Notes: generated by a model from the letters alone, not told the origin. DNA of 64,000 nucleotides from Rikenellaceae bacterium (GCA_015059965.1 SUZM01000010.1:1-64000); one strand, 5' to 3'. Shown: positions 12,690 to 22,724, counted from the first letter of the stretch. Numbers and translations are program-made.

Positions 12690-12850
12690 CAAATTTTTCC
12701 ACAAGGTTATTCTTGCAAACGGGAACAAAGATGTAAATTTTTATCAAAAAATCGGTAATTTCTACCCAATCACCCCTTTAACCCCTCTGAAGAGTCTTTT
12801 AAAGCCCCCCGCAAAGAGAGTCCTAATTTGCAATCCGGATTCGAAATGCT

Positions 12851-12858
12851 TATCTTTG
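12851..12858 (+). promoter_or_regulatory. -7 promoter box of the M16 pair
   Basis: TATCTTTG, 31 bases before the ATG at 12890. Confidence 0.65.
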
Positions 12859-12889
12859 CCTCACGAAAAGAAATTAGCATACCGAAGGA

Positions 12890-14134
12890 ATGATTCCCTA
12901 CAAAATCCGGCGCCTGAAGAACGGCCTTCGGGTGGCCGTTAATCGCGACCGCCAGTCGAAACTCGCCGCCGTAAACCTGCTCTATGAGGTCGGAGCCCGC
13001 AACGAGGAGCCCTCGCGCACGGGATTTGCCCACCTGTTCGAGCACCTGATGTTCCGCGGCACCCGTGCCGTACCCGACTTCGACACCCCCGTGCAGATGG
13101 CCTGCGGCGAAAACAACGCCTTCACAAACAACGACTACACGGACTTCTACATCACCCTGCCGAAGGACAACATCGAGACGGCCCTATGGCTCGAGAGCGA
13201 CCGCATGACGGGGCTCGAAATCACCCCCGAGGTGCTCGAAACCGAGAAGCGCGTCGTGATCGAGGAGTTTCGCCAACGCTATCTGAATCAACCCTATGGC
13301 GACCAGATGATGCTCCTGCGCGAGCTCTGCTTCCGAGAGCACCCCTACCGCTGGTCCACCATCGGCATGAAGCCTTCACACATCGAAGAGGCAACCCTTC
13401 GAGAGGTCGAGGAGTTCTACCGCCGCCACTACTGCCCCTCGAATGCCATCCTCTCCCTGTCGGGCGACCTGGACGAGGAGCAGATGTTCGACCTGGCCGA
13501 AAAGTGGTTTTCGGAGATCGAGGACGACAAGAGCCTCTGCCAACTCCCCCTTCCCCAGGAGCCCGAGCAGCAGGAGCCCCGGCGCCGGGTTGTGGAGCGC
13601 GACGTACCCGCCACCTCGCTGATGATCGCCTTTCCGATGGGCGACCGCCTGAGCGAGGGGTTCTATCGGGGCGACCTGGCTTCAGACCTGCTCGCCGGCG
13701 GAGAGTCGGCACGCCTATACGATGCCCTGGTGCGCCGCCGCCGGCTGCTGGCCTCGACCAATGCCTACATCCTGGGCAGTGTGGATCGCGGTCTGTTCAT
13801 CCTCACGGGACAGCTCCTGCCCTCGACTTCGGAGGCCGAGGCCGAGGAGGCTCTTCTGGAGGAGGCCCGCAAACTCTGCGACCCCGCAGCGATTACCCCC
13901 TACGAATTGGAAAAGGTGAAGAACAAATTTGAGGCCAACACCCTCTTCGGAGAGCTCAACGTAATGAACAAGGCAATGAACCTGGGCTTCTACGAGATGC
14001 TGGGCGATCTGGGGCTGATCAATCGAGAGGTAGAGATCTACCGCTCGATCACGGCCGAAGAGGTAGCCCGATTCTGCCGCGAGACCTTCCGACCCGAACG
14101 ACAGAACACGCTGATATATCGTGCCAAACGCTAA
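12890..14134 (+). CDS. M16 zinc peptidase, catalytic subunit type
   Basis: A 414-residue M16B-like peptidase. It has the inverted zinc motif HLFEH at residues 48-52, and the third ligand Glu lies about 75 residues on, in VVIEEF near 125. Family members of this size work as a pair, one subunit with the zinc site and one without, closing round a peptide. The next gene supplies the partner 10 bases downstream. No signal peptide is evident, so it is probably cytoplasmic. Confidence 0.93.
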   Translation: MIPYKIRRLKNGLRVAVNRDRQSKLAAVNLLYEVGARNEEPSRTGFAHLFEHLMFRGTRAVPDFDTPVQMACGENNAFTNNDYTDFYITLPKDNIETALWLESDRMTGLEITPEVLETEKRVVIEEFRQRYLNQPYGDQMMLLRELCFREHPYRWSTIGMKPSHIEEATLREVEEFYRRHYCPSNAILSLSGDLDEEQMFDLAEKWFSEIEDDKSLCQLPLPQEPEQQEPRRRVVERDVPATSLMIAFPMGDRLSEGFYRGDLASDLLAGGESARLYDALVRRRRLLASTNAYILGSVDRGLFILTGQLLPSTSEAEAEEALLEEARKLCDPAAITPYELEKVKNKFEANTLFGELNVMNKAMNLGFYEMLGDLGLINREVEIYRSITAEEVARFCRETFRPERQNTLIYRAKR

Positions 14135-14144
14135 AAAAACAACC

Positions 14145-15410
14145 ATGAGAGAGATTCCCCGAATCGAGATACCCCGCCACCTGGAGATCACCCCCACAAG
14201 CGAGGAGTTGCTGCCCAACGGGCTGAGGCTCTACACCCTGCAGGCCGATGAGTTTGAGGTCGTGCGCCTCACCCTGGTCTTCCACGCAGGACCCGTCACC
14301 CAATCGGCCCCCTTTGTGGCAGGAGCCACGGCCAACCTGCTGGCCGAAGGATCGGAACACCTTTCAGGCCGCGAGATTGCCGAACGATTGGACTTCTACG
14401 GCTCCTACTTCGAGGTAAACCTCGACCGCGACTACGTCTACATCAGCTTCTGCTCGCTGAGCAAGTACATCCGCCCCACCCTGGAGATGGCCCGCGAGAT
14501 TCTGCTCCACCCCGCATTCCCCGAGCAGGAGGTTGTCACCTACCGCACCAAGCGCCGCCAGCAACTCGCCATCGAACGCCAAAAGGTTGATGTTCAGGCC
14601 CGCGAGCGCTTCGTGGAGGCCCTCTTCGGTGAAGAGCACCCCTACGGAGTCTGCTACCCCGAAGCCGACTACGACGGTCTGAACCGCCGGCAGCTGCTCG
14701 ACCACTACCAACGCCTCTACACCGCCACAAATGCCATTGCCGTATGCAGCGGAAAGATCGATGCCGAGACCCGCGAAGCGATCCTCGACCTCTGCCGCGC
14801 ATTTCCCACAGGCACCCCCTTCGAAAGCCCCTTTCCGCCGACCCAAAGCCGCCACGAATGGTTGATCGAACGCCCCAAAGCCGTACAGTCGGCCATCCGC
14901 ATCGGCCGTCTGCTCTTCCCGCGCAACCACCCCGACTTCGTGGGCATGCAGGTTGTGGCCACCCTCCTGGGGGGCTACTTCGGCGCACGCCTGATGCACA
15001 ATCTGCGCGAAGAGCATGGCTACACCTACGGTGTGATGGCCACGATGGTCAATTTCGAGCGCGAGGGGTACTTCGCCATCGCCACCCAGGTAGGGGCCGA
15101 GGTGACCCGCAAAGCCCTCCGGGAGATCTTCCGCGAGATCGAGCGCATGCGCACGGAAATCGTTACAGAAGAGGAGCTTACACTGGCCAAGAACATCCTC
15201 ACGGGCGAGATGATGCGCATTCTCGACGGTCCCTTCGGCATCGCTGATGTGACGATCGAAAATGTCCTCTGCGGCGATAGCAACGAGGCTGTGAACCGCA
15301 ACCTGCAGGAGATCCTCTCAATCACCCCCGAACGGATCCTCGATCTGGCCCAAAGATACCTCAACCCCGAAGAGCTCTCGACAATCATTGTCGGCCGAAC
15401 TGACGAATAA
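14145..15410 (+). CDS. M16 peptidase-like, non-catalytic partner subunit
   Basis: The 421-residue fold partner of the upstream M16 peptidase. It lacks HxxEH at the expected place (the segment reads FVAGATANLLAEGSEH) but keeps the C-terminal RLMHNLREEHGYTYGV, whose Arg/Tyr pair completes the active site in two-subunit M16B enzymes. Two starts are possible: GTG at 14121, overlapping the previous gene, or ATG at 14145. The ATG is preferred because it gives the usual N-terminus. It ends opposite gapA, with a shared terminator between. Confidence 0.9.
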   Translation: MREIPRIEIPRHLEITPTSEELLPNGLRLYTLQADEFEVVRLTLVFHAGPVTQSAPFVAGATANLLAEGSEHLSGREIAERLDFYGSYFEVNLDRDYVYISFCSLSKYIRPTLEMAREILLHPAFPEQEVVTYRTKRRQQLAIERQKVDVQARERFVEALFGEEHPYGVCYPEADYDGLNRRQLLDHYQRLYTATNAIAVCSGKIDAETREAILDLCRAFPTGTPFESPFPPTQSRHEWLIERPKAVQSAIRIGRLLFPRNHPDFVGMQVVATLLGGYFGARLMHNLREEHGYTYGVMATMVNFEREGYFAIATQVGAEVTRKALREIFREIERMRTEIVTEEELTLAKNILTGEMMRILDGPFGIADVTIENVLCGDSNEAVNRNLQEILSITPERILDLAQRYLNPEELSTIIVGRTDE

Positions 15411-15467
15411 CCAGCCCAAAGCGCCGAAAGAAAGATTGTCGCCCGAAGGCGATCCGCCCCCCAAAAG

Positions 15468-15506
15468 AAAGAACCACGAATGGAGTTCATCCATTCGTGG
15501 TTCTTT
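15468..15506. terminator. Bidirectional terminator between M16 pair and gapA
   Basis: A 17-bp perfect stem (15468-15484 with 15490-15506) with a 5-base loop and A/T runs on both sides serves two convergent genes. Confidence 0.92.
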
Positions 15507-15558
15507 TATTAACCAACGGCCAGATGCCGTCGGCCGACAACAAATCCGAAATCAGGAT

Positions 15559-16578
<1,020 letters not shown>

Positions 16579-16624
16579 TTAAGTTTTTTTATTAAATGAT
16601 TAAAAAATTGTCTCTTTTGCGCGG

Positions 16625-16632
16625 CAAATTTA
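16625..16632 (-). promoter_or_regulatory. -7 promoter box of gapA
   Basis: Reads TAAATTTG on the minus strand, about 50 bases upstream of the gapA ATG in an AT-rich leader. Confidence 0.5.
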
Positions 16633-16752
16633 TAAATTTTCCGTCGGCTATCCAAATAATGTTAAGTTTTTTTATTATATCTTTTCTCACCTTATGTGCT
16701 TTATCCTGCTGCTTTTCAGCCGCAAAGGGTTAATAATCGGCACAAAAGGAGT

Positions 16753-17508
16753 CTATCGGGAGACTTGGCGGGCCCGCTTGGCCATGGCCGAGGCGAAGAC
16801 AAAATCGGCGAGCTCCCGGTTGTCGGCATGCAGAATCTCCTCCTTGCTTCCCTCCCACCATTTGTTGCCTTCGTAGATGAAGACAATTTTCTCGCCAATC
16901 TCCATCACCGAGTTCATATCGTGGGTGTTGATGATGGTGGTGATGTTATACTCCTTGGTGATCTCATGGATCAGGTTGTCGATCACAATCGAGGTCTGGG
17001 GATCGAGGCCCGAGTTGGGCTCGTCGCAGAAGAGGTAGCGGGGATTGAGCACAATGGCACGGGCAATGGCCACGCGCTTGATCATACCTCCCGACAACTC
17101 CGAGGGGTAGAGGTGGTTGGCATTCTCCAGGTTCACGCGCCTGAGGCAGAAGTTCACCCGCTCGAGTTTTTCGGCCTCCGGCTGCTCGGTAAAGAGGTCG
17201 AGCGGCAACTTGATGTTCTCCTCCACGGTCGAGGAGTCCAACAGGGCTCCCCCCTGGAAGATCATGCCGATATCCTTGCGGATGGCCTTGCGTTCGGCAA
17301 AGCCAAGGCTCGAGAAGTTCACATCGTCATACCACACACTTCCCGAATCGGGCTCGTGCAAGCCCACTAAACTCTTCAGCAGCACCGTCTTTCCCGAGCC
17401 GCTCTTACCAATGATAAGGTTGGTTTTTCCGGTCTCGAAGGTGGTGCTGACATCTTTGAGCACCGTTCGGCCGTCGAAGGACTTGATCAAATGTTCGGCC
17501 TTTATCAT
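16753..17508 (-). CDS. mlaF: Lipid ABC transporter ATP-binding protein MlaF-like
   Basis: ATPase of an MCE-type phospholipid transporter at the inner membrane. The 251 residues hold Walker A GKSGSGKT (34-41), the Q-loop around MIFQGG (83-87), a signature LSGGMIKR (138-145) in the Mla style (GMIKR, not GQQQR), and Walker B YLFCDEP (158-164). Its start overlaps the end of the MlaE-like permease gene by 4 bases, so the two are translationally coupled. The MCE substrate-binding partner MlaD is not next to it in this window. Confidence 0.93.
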   Translation of the reverse strand: MIKAEHLIKSFDGRTVLKDVSTTFETGKTNLIIGKSGSGKTVLLKSLVGLHEPDSGSVWYDDVNFSSLGFAERKAIRKDIGMIFQGGALLDSSTVEENIKLPLDLFTEQPEAEKLERVNFCLRRVNLENANHLYPSELSGGMIKRVAIARAIVLNPRYLFCDEPNSGLDPQTSIVIDNLIHEITKEYNITTIINTHDMNSVMEIGEKIVFIYEGNKWWEGSKEEILHADNRELADFVFASAMAKRARQVSR

Positions 17509-18248
17509 ATCAGCAGGATTTGGGTCAGGATAAGGTTAAAGATCATGATCACGATCGAGGAGACGACCACCGAGCGCGTCGAAGCACGGCCCACTTCGAG
17601 GGAATTTCCCGCCGCATAGTAGCCGCAAAAGGCCGATATGGAGGTGATGATGTAGGCAAAGACCGACATCTTGATCAGCGAGTAGATGATCGAGTAGACC
17701 TTAAAGTCGGACATGATTCCCTCGATATAGTCGTCAGGCATCATGATGCCCGTAAAGAGGGCAATCATGTAACCGCCGATCACACCGATCAGGATCGAGA
17801 GGATGGTCAGGAAGGGGAAGAAGAGGACAGCTGCCACCACCTTCGGCAGAATGAGGTAGGATGCCGAATTGATGCCCATAATCTCCAGCGCATCGATCTG
17901 CTCGGTAATGCGCATGGTACCGATCTCGGAGGCGATGGTCGAGCCCACCTTGCCGGCCAGAATCAGCGCCACAACCGTGGAGGAGAACTCCAGGATCATC
18001 GTCTCGCGTGTGGCGTAGCCGATCATCGGCTTAGGGATGAAGGGCGACTCGAGGTTGATCGACATCTGCAAGGTGATCACCGCACCGATGAAGACCGAGA
18101 TGATGGCCGTAAGGCCGATCGAATTCATGCCTAAAGCATCCATCTCAAAGAGGATGCGGCGGCGGTAGATGCTCATCTTCTCGGGTCGGGAGAAGACCTT
18201 GCCCATGAGCATAAAGTAACGACCTGCTTGTTCAAAAAATTTCCACAT
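17505..18248 (-). CDS. mlaE: Lipid ABC transporter permease MlaE-like
   Basis: A 247-residue inner-membrane permease of the MlaE/YrbE family. It has several hydrophobic helices and the characteristic central stretch SEIGTMRITEQIDALEIMGI near residues 125-145. It pairs with the downstream ATPase. The transporter moves phospholipids between the membranes in other Gram-negatives; the direction here is unknown. It lies 6 bases after the DUF4834-like gene, making a three-gene operon. Confidence 0.93.
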   Translation of the reverse strand: MWKFFEQAGRYFMLMGKVFSRPEKMSIYRRRILFEMDALGMNSIGLTAIISVFIGAVITLQMSINLESPFIPKPMIGYATRETMILEFSSTVVALILAGKVGSTIASEIGTMRITEQIDALEIMGINSASYLILPKVVAAVLFFPFLTILSILIGVIGGYMIALFTGIMMPDDYIEGIMSDFKVYSIIYSLIKMSVFAYIITSISAFCGYYAAGNSLEVGRASTRSVVVSSIVIMIFNLILTQILLI

Positions 18249-18254
18249 GGCGTG

Positions 18255-18659
18255 TTATCTCTTCTCCCGCGTCTCCTCAAAATCCACATAGTCGCCCACA
18301 TCCTCCGAAATACGTTTCTCGGGGGTCTCGGAGGTTCGGTAGACCTTTACCTCCCCCTCCTCGCGTGGCTGCTGCCGATCTTGCCGATGCGTATATCCGG
18401 CTCCGGGGTTGTGGAAATTGCCCTGCCCGCCGAATTGCTCCTGCATCTCGCGCTGCAGGCGGCGGAAGCGCCAGCGGATGGTCATCAGAATGATCACCCC
18501 GAAGAGCAGGATTCCCAGAATGAAGTAGAACACAAAGGCCGCAAGTCCCTTTAGCACCGAGGGGGCCAACAAGGCCAGCATCAGGACCATAAGGCACAAG
18601 AGCGGATTGCGCCGGACAAAGGTGGCGATCGAGTCGATCAGGATCATTATAAAGTTCAT
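18255..18659 (-). CDS. Small membrane protein, DUF4834-like
   Basis: A 134-residue protein with two hydrophobic helices (about residues 20-38 and 40-60), then a basic juxtamembrane segment and a polar, disordered-looking tail rich in Gly, Gln, Arg and Glu. It resembles the Bacteroidetes family DUF4834, whose function is unknown. It is the first gene of the operon with mlaE and mlaF, which suggests an envelope role. A second in-frame ATG at 18647 is possible. Confidence 0.75.
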   Translation of the reverse strand: MNFIMILIDSIATFVRRNPLLCLMVLMLALLAPSVLKGLAAFVFYFILGILLFGVIILMTIRWRFRRLQREMQEQFGGQGNFHNPGAGYTHRQDRQQPREEGEVKVYRTSETPEKRISEDVGDYVDFEETREKR

Positions 18660-18753
18660 ATTCTGTTCTCAGGTTCTATTTGACGGCTATATCCTCCATC
18701 ACGCTATCGGGAATATTCCCCAAAATATTGCATTAGCCGCACAAATCTCGCCA

Positions 18754-18761
18754 CAAAAATA
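18754..18761 (-). promoter_or_regulatory. -7 promoter box of the DUF4834-mlaE-mlaF operon
   Basis: Reads TATTTTTG on the minus strand, about 95 bases before the first gene. Confidence 0.5.
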
Positions 18762-18813
18762 CAAAAAAATGGTGATTCAATCAAAAATGTGTGCTTACTA
18801 AAATAAAAAGTCG

Positions 18814-18821
18814 TACTTTTG
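18814..18821 (+). promoter_or_regulatory. -7 promoter box of purB
   Basis: TACTTTTG ends 14 bases before the first possible purB ATG (18835) and 32 before the ATG at 18853. Confidence 0.6.
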
Positions 18822-18834
18822 TGGAACAAAAAGC

Positions 18835-20199
18835 ATGAATCAACCAATGAATATGACACTTACTGCCCTTACTGCGATCTCGCCCGTGGATGGCCGCTAT
18901 CGCTCGAAAACCGACAAACTCGGCGACTACTTCTCGGAAGCCGCCCTGATTCGCTACCGCATCCGCGTGGAGGTGGAGTATTTTATCGCCCTGTGCCGAC
19001 TCCCGCTGCCTCAGTTGCAAGGGGTAGAGCCCCAAAAATTGGAGGCCCTGCGCGACCTGTACCGCAACTTCTCGATCGCTGATGCCGAGCGTGTCAAGGA
19101 GATCGAGTCCGTTACGAACCACGATGTCAAGGCCATCGAATACCTCCTGAAGGAGAAGATGGAGAGCCTCGGCTTGGAGGCTTATCTGGAGTTTGTCCAC
19201 TTCGGCCTCACGTCGCAGGATATCAACAACACCTCGATCCCCCTTTCGCTGAAGGAGGGCCTCGAGGAGGTCTTATATCCTTCGGTCGAGGAGCTGATTG
19301 ACCAACTCAAGAGGTTCGCCGAGGAGTGGAAGGCCATACCGATGCTCGCCCGCACCCACGGACAGCCCGCATCGCCCACCCACCTGGGCAAGGAGTTTCA
19401 GGTCTTCGTCGAGCGCCTGGAGAAGCAGTTTGCACAGCTGCGCGCCATACCTGTTCCCGCCAAGTTCGGCGGCGCCACGGGCAACTTCAACGCTCACCAT
19501 GCCGCCTATCCCACCATTGATTGGGCCGCCTTTGCCAACGCCTTTGTCAATAAGACCCTGGGCCTCGACCGCTCGCAGTACACCACCCAGATCGAGCACT
19601 ACGACAACCTGGCCGCCATCTTCGATGCCCTGAAGCGTATCGACACCATCCTCATTGACCTCTGCCGCGATATGTGGACCTACATCTCGATGGAGTACTT
19701 CAAGCAGCGCATCAAGGCCGGTGAGGTAGGCTCGAGCGCCATGCCCCACAAGGTGAACCCGATCGACTTCGAGAATGCCGAGGGCAACTTCGGTGTGGCC
19801 AACGCCCTCTACGAGCACCTGGCCGCCAAGCTCCCCATCTCGCGCCTGCAGCGTGACCTGACGGACTCCACCGTCCTGCGCAATATCGGCGTTCCGGTGG
19901 CCCACACCCTGATCGGCGTACAGTCGCTGCTCAAGGGCCTGGGCAAGGTACTCCTGAACGAGGCCGCCTTGGAGCGCGACCTGGAGAACAACTGGGCCGT
20001 AGTAGCCGAAGGTATCCAGACCATCCTGCGCCGCGAGGGCTACCCGAAGCCCTACGAGGCCCTGAAGGCCCTCACGCGCACCAATACCCACATCACCGCC
20101 GAGTCGATCGCCGCCTTTATCGAGGAGCTGAATGTGAGCGAGGAGGTAAAGCAGGAGTTGCGTGCGTTGTCGCCCTCGACCTATACCGGTATTTTTTAA
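18835..20199 (+). CDS. purB: Adenylosuccinate lyase
   Basis: Splits SAICAR and adenylosuccinate, releasing fumarate, at two steps of purine synthesis. It is up to 454 residues, similar to the E. coli-type enzyme (456), and carries the fumarase/aspartase-superfamily loop SSAMPHKVNPIDFENAEGN near residues 302-320 and the substrate-binding segment HFGLTSQDINNTS near 122. ATGs at 18835, 18847 and 18853 are all in frame. The last gives MTLTALTAISPVDGRY, which lines up best with family N-termini, so the true start may be 18853. Confidence 0.96.
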   Translation: MNQPMNMTLTALTAISPVDGRYRSKTDKLGDYFSEAALIRYRIRVEVEYFIALCRLPLPQLQGVEPQKLEALRDLYRNFSIADAERVKEIESVTNHDVKAIEYLLKEKMESLGLEAYLEFVHFGLTSQDINNTSIPLSLKEGLEEVLYPSVEELIDQLKRFAEEWKAIPMLARTHGQPASPTHLGKEFQVFVERLEKQFAQLRAIPVPAKFGGATGNFNAHHAAYPTIDWAAFANAFVNKTLGLDRSQYTTQIEHYDNLAAIFDALKRIDTILIDLCRDMWTYISMEYFKQRIKAGEVGSSAMPHKVNPIDFENAEGNFGVANALYEHLAAKLPISRLQRDLTDSTVLRNIGVPVAHTLIGVQSLLKGLGKVLLNEAALERDLENNWAVVAEGIQTILRREGYPKPYEALKALTRTNTHITAESIAAFIEELNVSEEVKQELRALSPSTYTGIF

Positions 20200-20211
20200 T
20201 TTTGATTTTAA

Positions 20212-20304
20212 GCGGTAAATTTTGCACCGTCTTGCTTGGGCCGAATGGGAAATACGCAAAGTATGTCCCATCCGGCCCAAGCTTCGTTGGCACAAAAATA
20301 GGCG
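20212..20304. repeat. Palindromic intergenic repeat, copy C
   Basis: An imperfect palindrome starting 13 bases after the purB stop. The outer arm GCGGTAAATTTTGCACC pairs with GGCACAAAAATA on the right, and the inner stem GGGCCGAATGGG pairs with CCCATCCGGCCC around ATAC-GCAAA-GTAT. Same family as copies A, B, D and the array at 35422. Confidence 0.8.
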
Positions 20305-20452
20305 GGAATCTCACGATTGCCGCCTACCTCGGGAGATTACTCTCCCTAAACTACTAACCCAAACTTAAATAAATGAAGAAACCTCACTGCGGTTCTGCCG
20401 CAGCTGACTCATTAACGAACAAATCCCGTGCCATCGTATGCCACGGGATTTG
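20302..20452 (+). ncRNA. Multi-hairpin segment, possible small RNA
   Basis: Four hairpins follow each other: GGCGG with CCGCC (20301-20324), GGGAG with CTCCC (20331-20346), CTGCGG with CCGCAG (20387-20404), and an 11-bp stem, 20420-20430 with 20442-20452, followed by a weak T-rich tail. A 14-codon ORF starting ATGAAGAAACCT at 20374 overlaps the third hairpin. No promoter is certain; TAATTTTG at 20197-20204 overlaps the purB stop. This may be an RNA gene, the purB 3' region, or the terminator of the leftward genes. Confidence 0.3.
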
Positions 20453-20569
20453 ATTTTATGCAAATTTGGCCAAACCGAAGAGCCGAACGCCCTTTTGGGA
20501 TAGTGGCTGCCGTTCGGATGGCCGAAAGAGCGGCAGGCGACAAGCGATTTGGCAGTCACGGAGGCGGTG

Positions 20570-20875
20570 CTACTCGGCCTCAAGGTAGATTGTGGCCTCG
20601 GAGTAGGCGTAGCTGAGCCCCTTACGGGGGGTGTCAATATGGCCGCCGGTGGGGATCTTGTGCTGTCGGCCCGAGAAGGCGACCGTCAGAAAATCTGTGC
20701 CGATCTCTCGTACCTTCACATCGGGCAGGTCTTCGCAGTAGGCCGTGAGGTTCATCCCGCGGGAGAGTTCTTCGCGGCGGTAGCTCTTGTGGTAGGGGGT
20801 CGAAGTGAGTCGCCCGGGGTCGCAGGCCGTGACCCAGCCATTGATGTTACATACTTTCCAACTCGTCTTTTCCAT
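20570..20875 (-). CDS. Hypothetical protein, 101 residues
   Basis: No family recognised. The sequence is evenly mixed, with aromatic and charged residues spaced as in a small beta-rich globular domain, and it has no signal peptide or membrane helix. It lies 79 bases downstream of another unknown gene on the same strand, and the two probably form one unit. The hairpin at 20420-20452 could end this transcript. Reading-frame quality and codon use look genuine rather than a shadow. Confidence 0.6.
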   Translation of the reverse strand: MEKTSWKVCNINGWVTACDPGRLTSTPYHKSYRREELSRGMNLTAYCEDLPDVKVREIGTDFLTVAFSGRQHKIPTGGHIDTPRKGLSYAYSEATIYLEAE

Positions 20876-20954
20876 TTTTCTATATTTTTATTATATTTTT
20901 ATTAAGCCCATAAAAGGGCACACAACAACAAGGCAAAAATTGTGAATTGCAAAT

Positions 20955-21359
20955 CTACTTTTCCGGCCATCGGAGGCGAAGGGTGGCCCCACCCCAGGGA
21001 TTGACCTCGACCCGTTGGCTGTGGAGGCGTGAGCGGCCACTCAGAATGCGGAGTTCGGCCTCGAAGGAAGGGGTATGGTCAATGCTGTTCTCTTCGGGCA
21101 GACGGTGTGGCAGGATGTAGAGATAGAGCTCCAACACATGACAGGGAGGGCACACAAGGCGGGTACAGCGCTCGTCCGGATAGTCGGAGGGCTTGGAGTG
21201 CTCCTCGCCATCAATGGGGGCAATGGTATCCGAGATGGCGGAGTAGGCGGCCGGGCTCCCCTGATCATCGACTCCCCGGGCGGTCATCACCACATTGAAA
21301 CGCCACCACTCGGGGTGGTCGCAGCGCAGTTCGATATTGTAGGTCGCAGGTTTACTCAT
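20955..21359 (-). CDS. Hypothetical protein, 134 residues
   Basis: No family recognised. It starts MSKPATYNIEL and looks like an alternating beta-strand domain, with the aromatic clusters HPEWWRFNV and LELYLYILP and a CPPC near residue 72. It has no signal peptide. A TTG two codons upstream (21365) is less likely as the start. It is the first of two leftward unknown genes. No TAnnTTTG promoter was found in the 430-base gap upstream. Confidence 0.6.
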   Translation of the reverse strand: MSKPATYNIELRCDHPEWWRFNVVMTARGVDDQGSPAAYSAISDTIAPIDGEEHSKPSDYPDERCTRLVCPPCHVLELYLYILPHRLPEENSIDHTPSFEAELRILSGRSRLHSQRVEVNPWGGATLRLRWPEK

Positions 21360-21740
21360 AGCCAAACGATGAGATGGATTACAGAAGATTCTACAAATCG
21401 GTTAAACGTTGACAGGGCCTCGGTTTTGGTCGCCATCAAATTGATTTGGCACGTTTTCGGATCTTTACTTGGGGGATCATTCCCGCACCACCTCCTGGCA
21501 AAAGAGCAGAGATCGACCCCAAAGATTGCCAAAATCAACCGAAAACAACAGAACAGACCCGTCCCAATAAATATATAATATATAAAGTGTCGGCCAAGCG
21601 GAGCGCATTCGAGCAATCAGGACACGCTCCAAAAGGCTACTGTTTCGATGGCGAAGATAGCAAAAATTATAAAATTTTCATCTGTTTTTCAGCAAAAAAG
21701 GAGGGTTCGGGGCAAAAATCGCAGGATTTCGACAAAAAAC
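21360..21740. other. Divergent intergenic gap, no gene recognised
   Basis: This is AT-rich sequence between the leftward unknown genes and the DUF177 operon. Short overlapping ORFs here have no protein-like composition. A 6-bp stem, GGAGCG with CGCTCC, and a GTGTC/GACAC pair lie near 21586-21631; I cannot assign them. Confidence 0.4.
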
Positions 21741-21771
21741 TTTGCTATTATTTGATTTTTTCGTACCTTTG
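21741..21771 (+). promoter_or_regulatory. Promoter of the DUF177-rpmF operon
   Basis: A -33 TTTG (21741-21744), a 19-base spacer and the -7 box TACCTTTG (21764-21771) make a full Bacteroidetes promoter, 18 bases before the ATG. Confidence 0.8.
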
Positions 21772-21789
21772 CGCACTAACTGCGTATAA

Positions 21790-22359
21790 ATGAACGTGGA
21801 AAAAGAGTTTATTATACCGTTCAAAGGGCTGAAAGCGGGGGTCTATACCTATGATTTTAAGGTAGATGATTCGCTCTTCGAGGCCTTTGAGTGCCCGGAG
21901 ATCGAGCATGGCAGTTGCGATGTACGCGTGGAGCTGCGTCGCCTGGAGTCGATGCTCGACATGCAGGTAGAGATCGCCGGAAAGGTGGAGGTGATGTGCG
22001 ACCGCTGCCTGGAGGATTGCGAGTTGCCGATCGCCTATGAAGGCAATCTGGTGGTCAAGTTCTCGGACGAGCCTGCGGAGTACGACGGCGAGGTGCTGTG
22101 GCTTCACCCCTCGGAAGATGAGGTTGATCTGGCCCCCTATGTGTATGAGAGCATTATCCTCTCGCTGCCCCTGCAGCGCGTTCACCCCGAGGGGGAGTGC
22201 AACCCCGAGATGCTGAAGCGTTTTCAGGTGGTGACAGCCGAGGAGTTTGCCCGCATGGAGGCCGAAGCCGAGGCCGACACAGAGCCTACGACCCTCTCGG
22301 AGGAGGCCAAGGCCAAGTTGGCGACCTTGAAGGCACAGATGCAAAACGAGGAAAAATAG
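21790..22359 (+). CDS. DUF177 (YceD-like) protein
   Basis: A 189-residue DUF177 family protein with the Cys pair motif CDRCLEDCELPI near residues 74-85 and an acidic C-terminus. In plants and E. coli the family is needed for 23S rRNA accumulation. It sits upstream of rpmF, as across most bacteria. The C-terminal 30 residues, rich in Ala, Glu and Lys, probably form a helix. It starts a four-gene block with rpmF, plsX and fabH. Confidence 0.9.
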   Translation: MNVEKEFIIPFKGLKAGVYTYDFKVDDSLFEAFECPEIEHGSCDVRVELRRLESMLDMQVEIAGKVEVMCDRCLEDCELPIAYEGNLVVKFSDEPAEYDGEVLWLHPSEDEVDLAPYVYESIILSLPLQRVHPEGECNPEMLKRFQVVTAEEFARMEAEAEADTEPTTLSEEAKAKLATLKAQMQNEEK

Positions 22360-22519
22360 AGCGGAAGAACAATTTTCGCGCAACGGAGATCGTTTCGGTT
22401 AAGGATTAGCACCCCGGGAGCCCCTATTCTCCCAACAAACCGATACGGAAGGCCGAAACCCGAAGAGTGTTCCACCCAAAAAAAAATGAAAATACTGAAC
22501 TAAAAAAATTAAATAGAAA

Positions 22520-22705
22520 ATGGCACATCCTAAACACAAAGTGTCGTCGACGCGTCGCGACAAGAGAAGAACTCACTACAAGGCTGTAGTACCTACGGTC
22601 GTTGCTTGCTCGAACTGCGGAGCTGCGGTACTCTACCACCGCGTTTGCCCCGAATGCGGTTTCTACCGTGGCAAGCTCGCTATCGAGAAGAAGGTTGCCG
22701 AATAA
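22520..22705 (+). CDS. rpmF: Ribosomal protein L32
   Basis: A 61-residue 50S subunit protein. It begins MAHPKHKVSSTRRDKRR and carries two zinc-type Cys pairs, CSNC (residues 30-33) and CPEC (43-46). A 160-base gap separates it from DUF177, and a hairpin terminator follows it. Confidence 0.98.
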   Translation: MAHPKHKVSSTRRDKRRTHYKAVVPTVVACSNCGAAVLYHRVCPECGFYRGKLAIEKKVAE

Positions 22706-22724
22706 GGCCCCTCTGAGCGTTAGA

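Noticed and set aside
12580..12747. N-terminal extension of PFOR
   Set aside because: The in-frame extension covers the TATCTTTG promoter and AT-rich leader and is absent from the known family N-terminus; MAEKKFITC at 12579 fits.
21580..21640. Possible tRNA-like element
   Set aside because: Some short pairings exist, but there is no acceptor stem, no T-loop GTTCRA and no anticodon arm arrangement.
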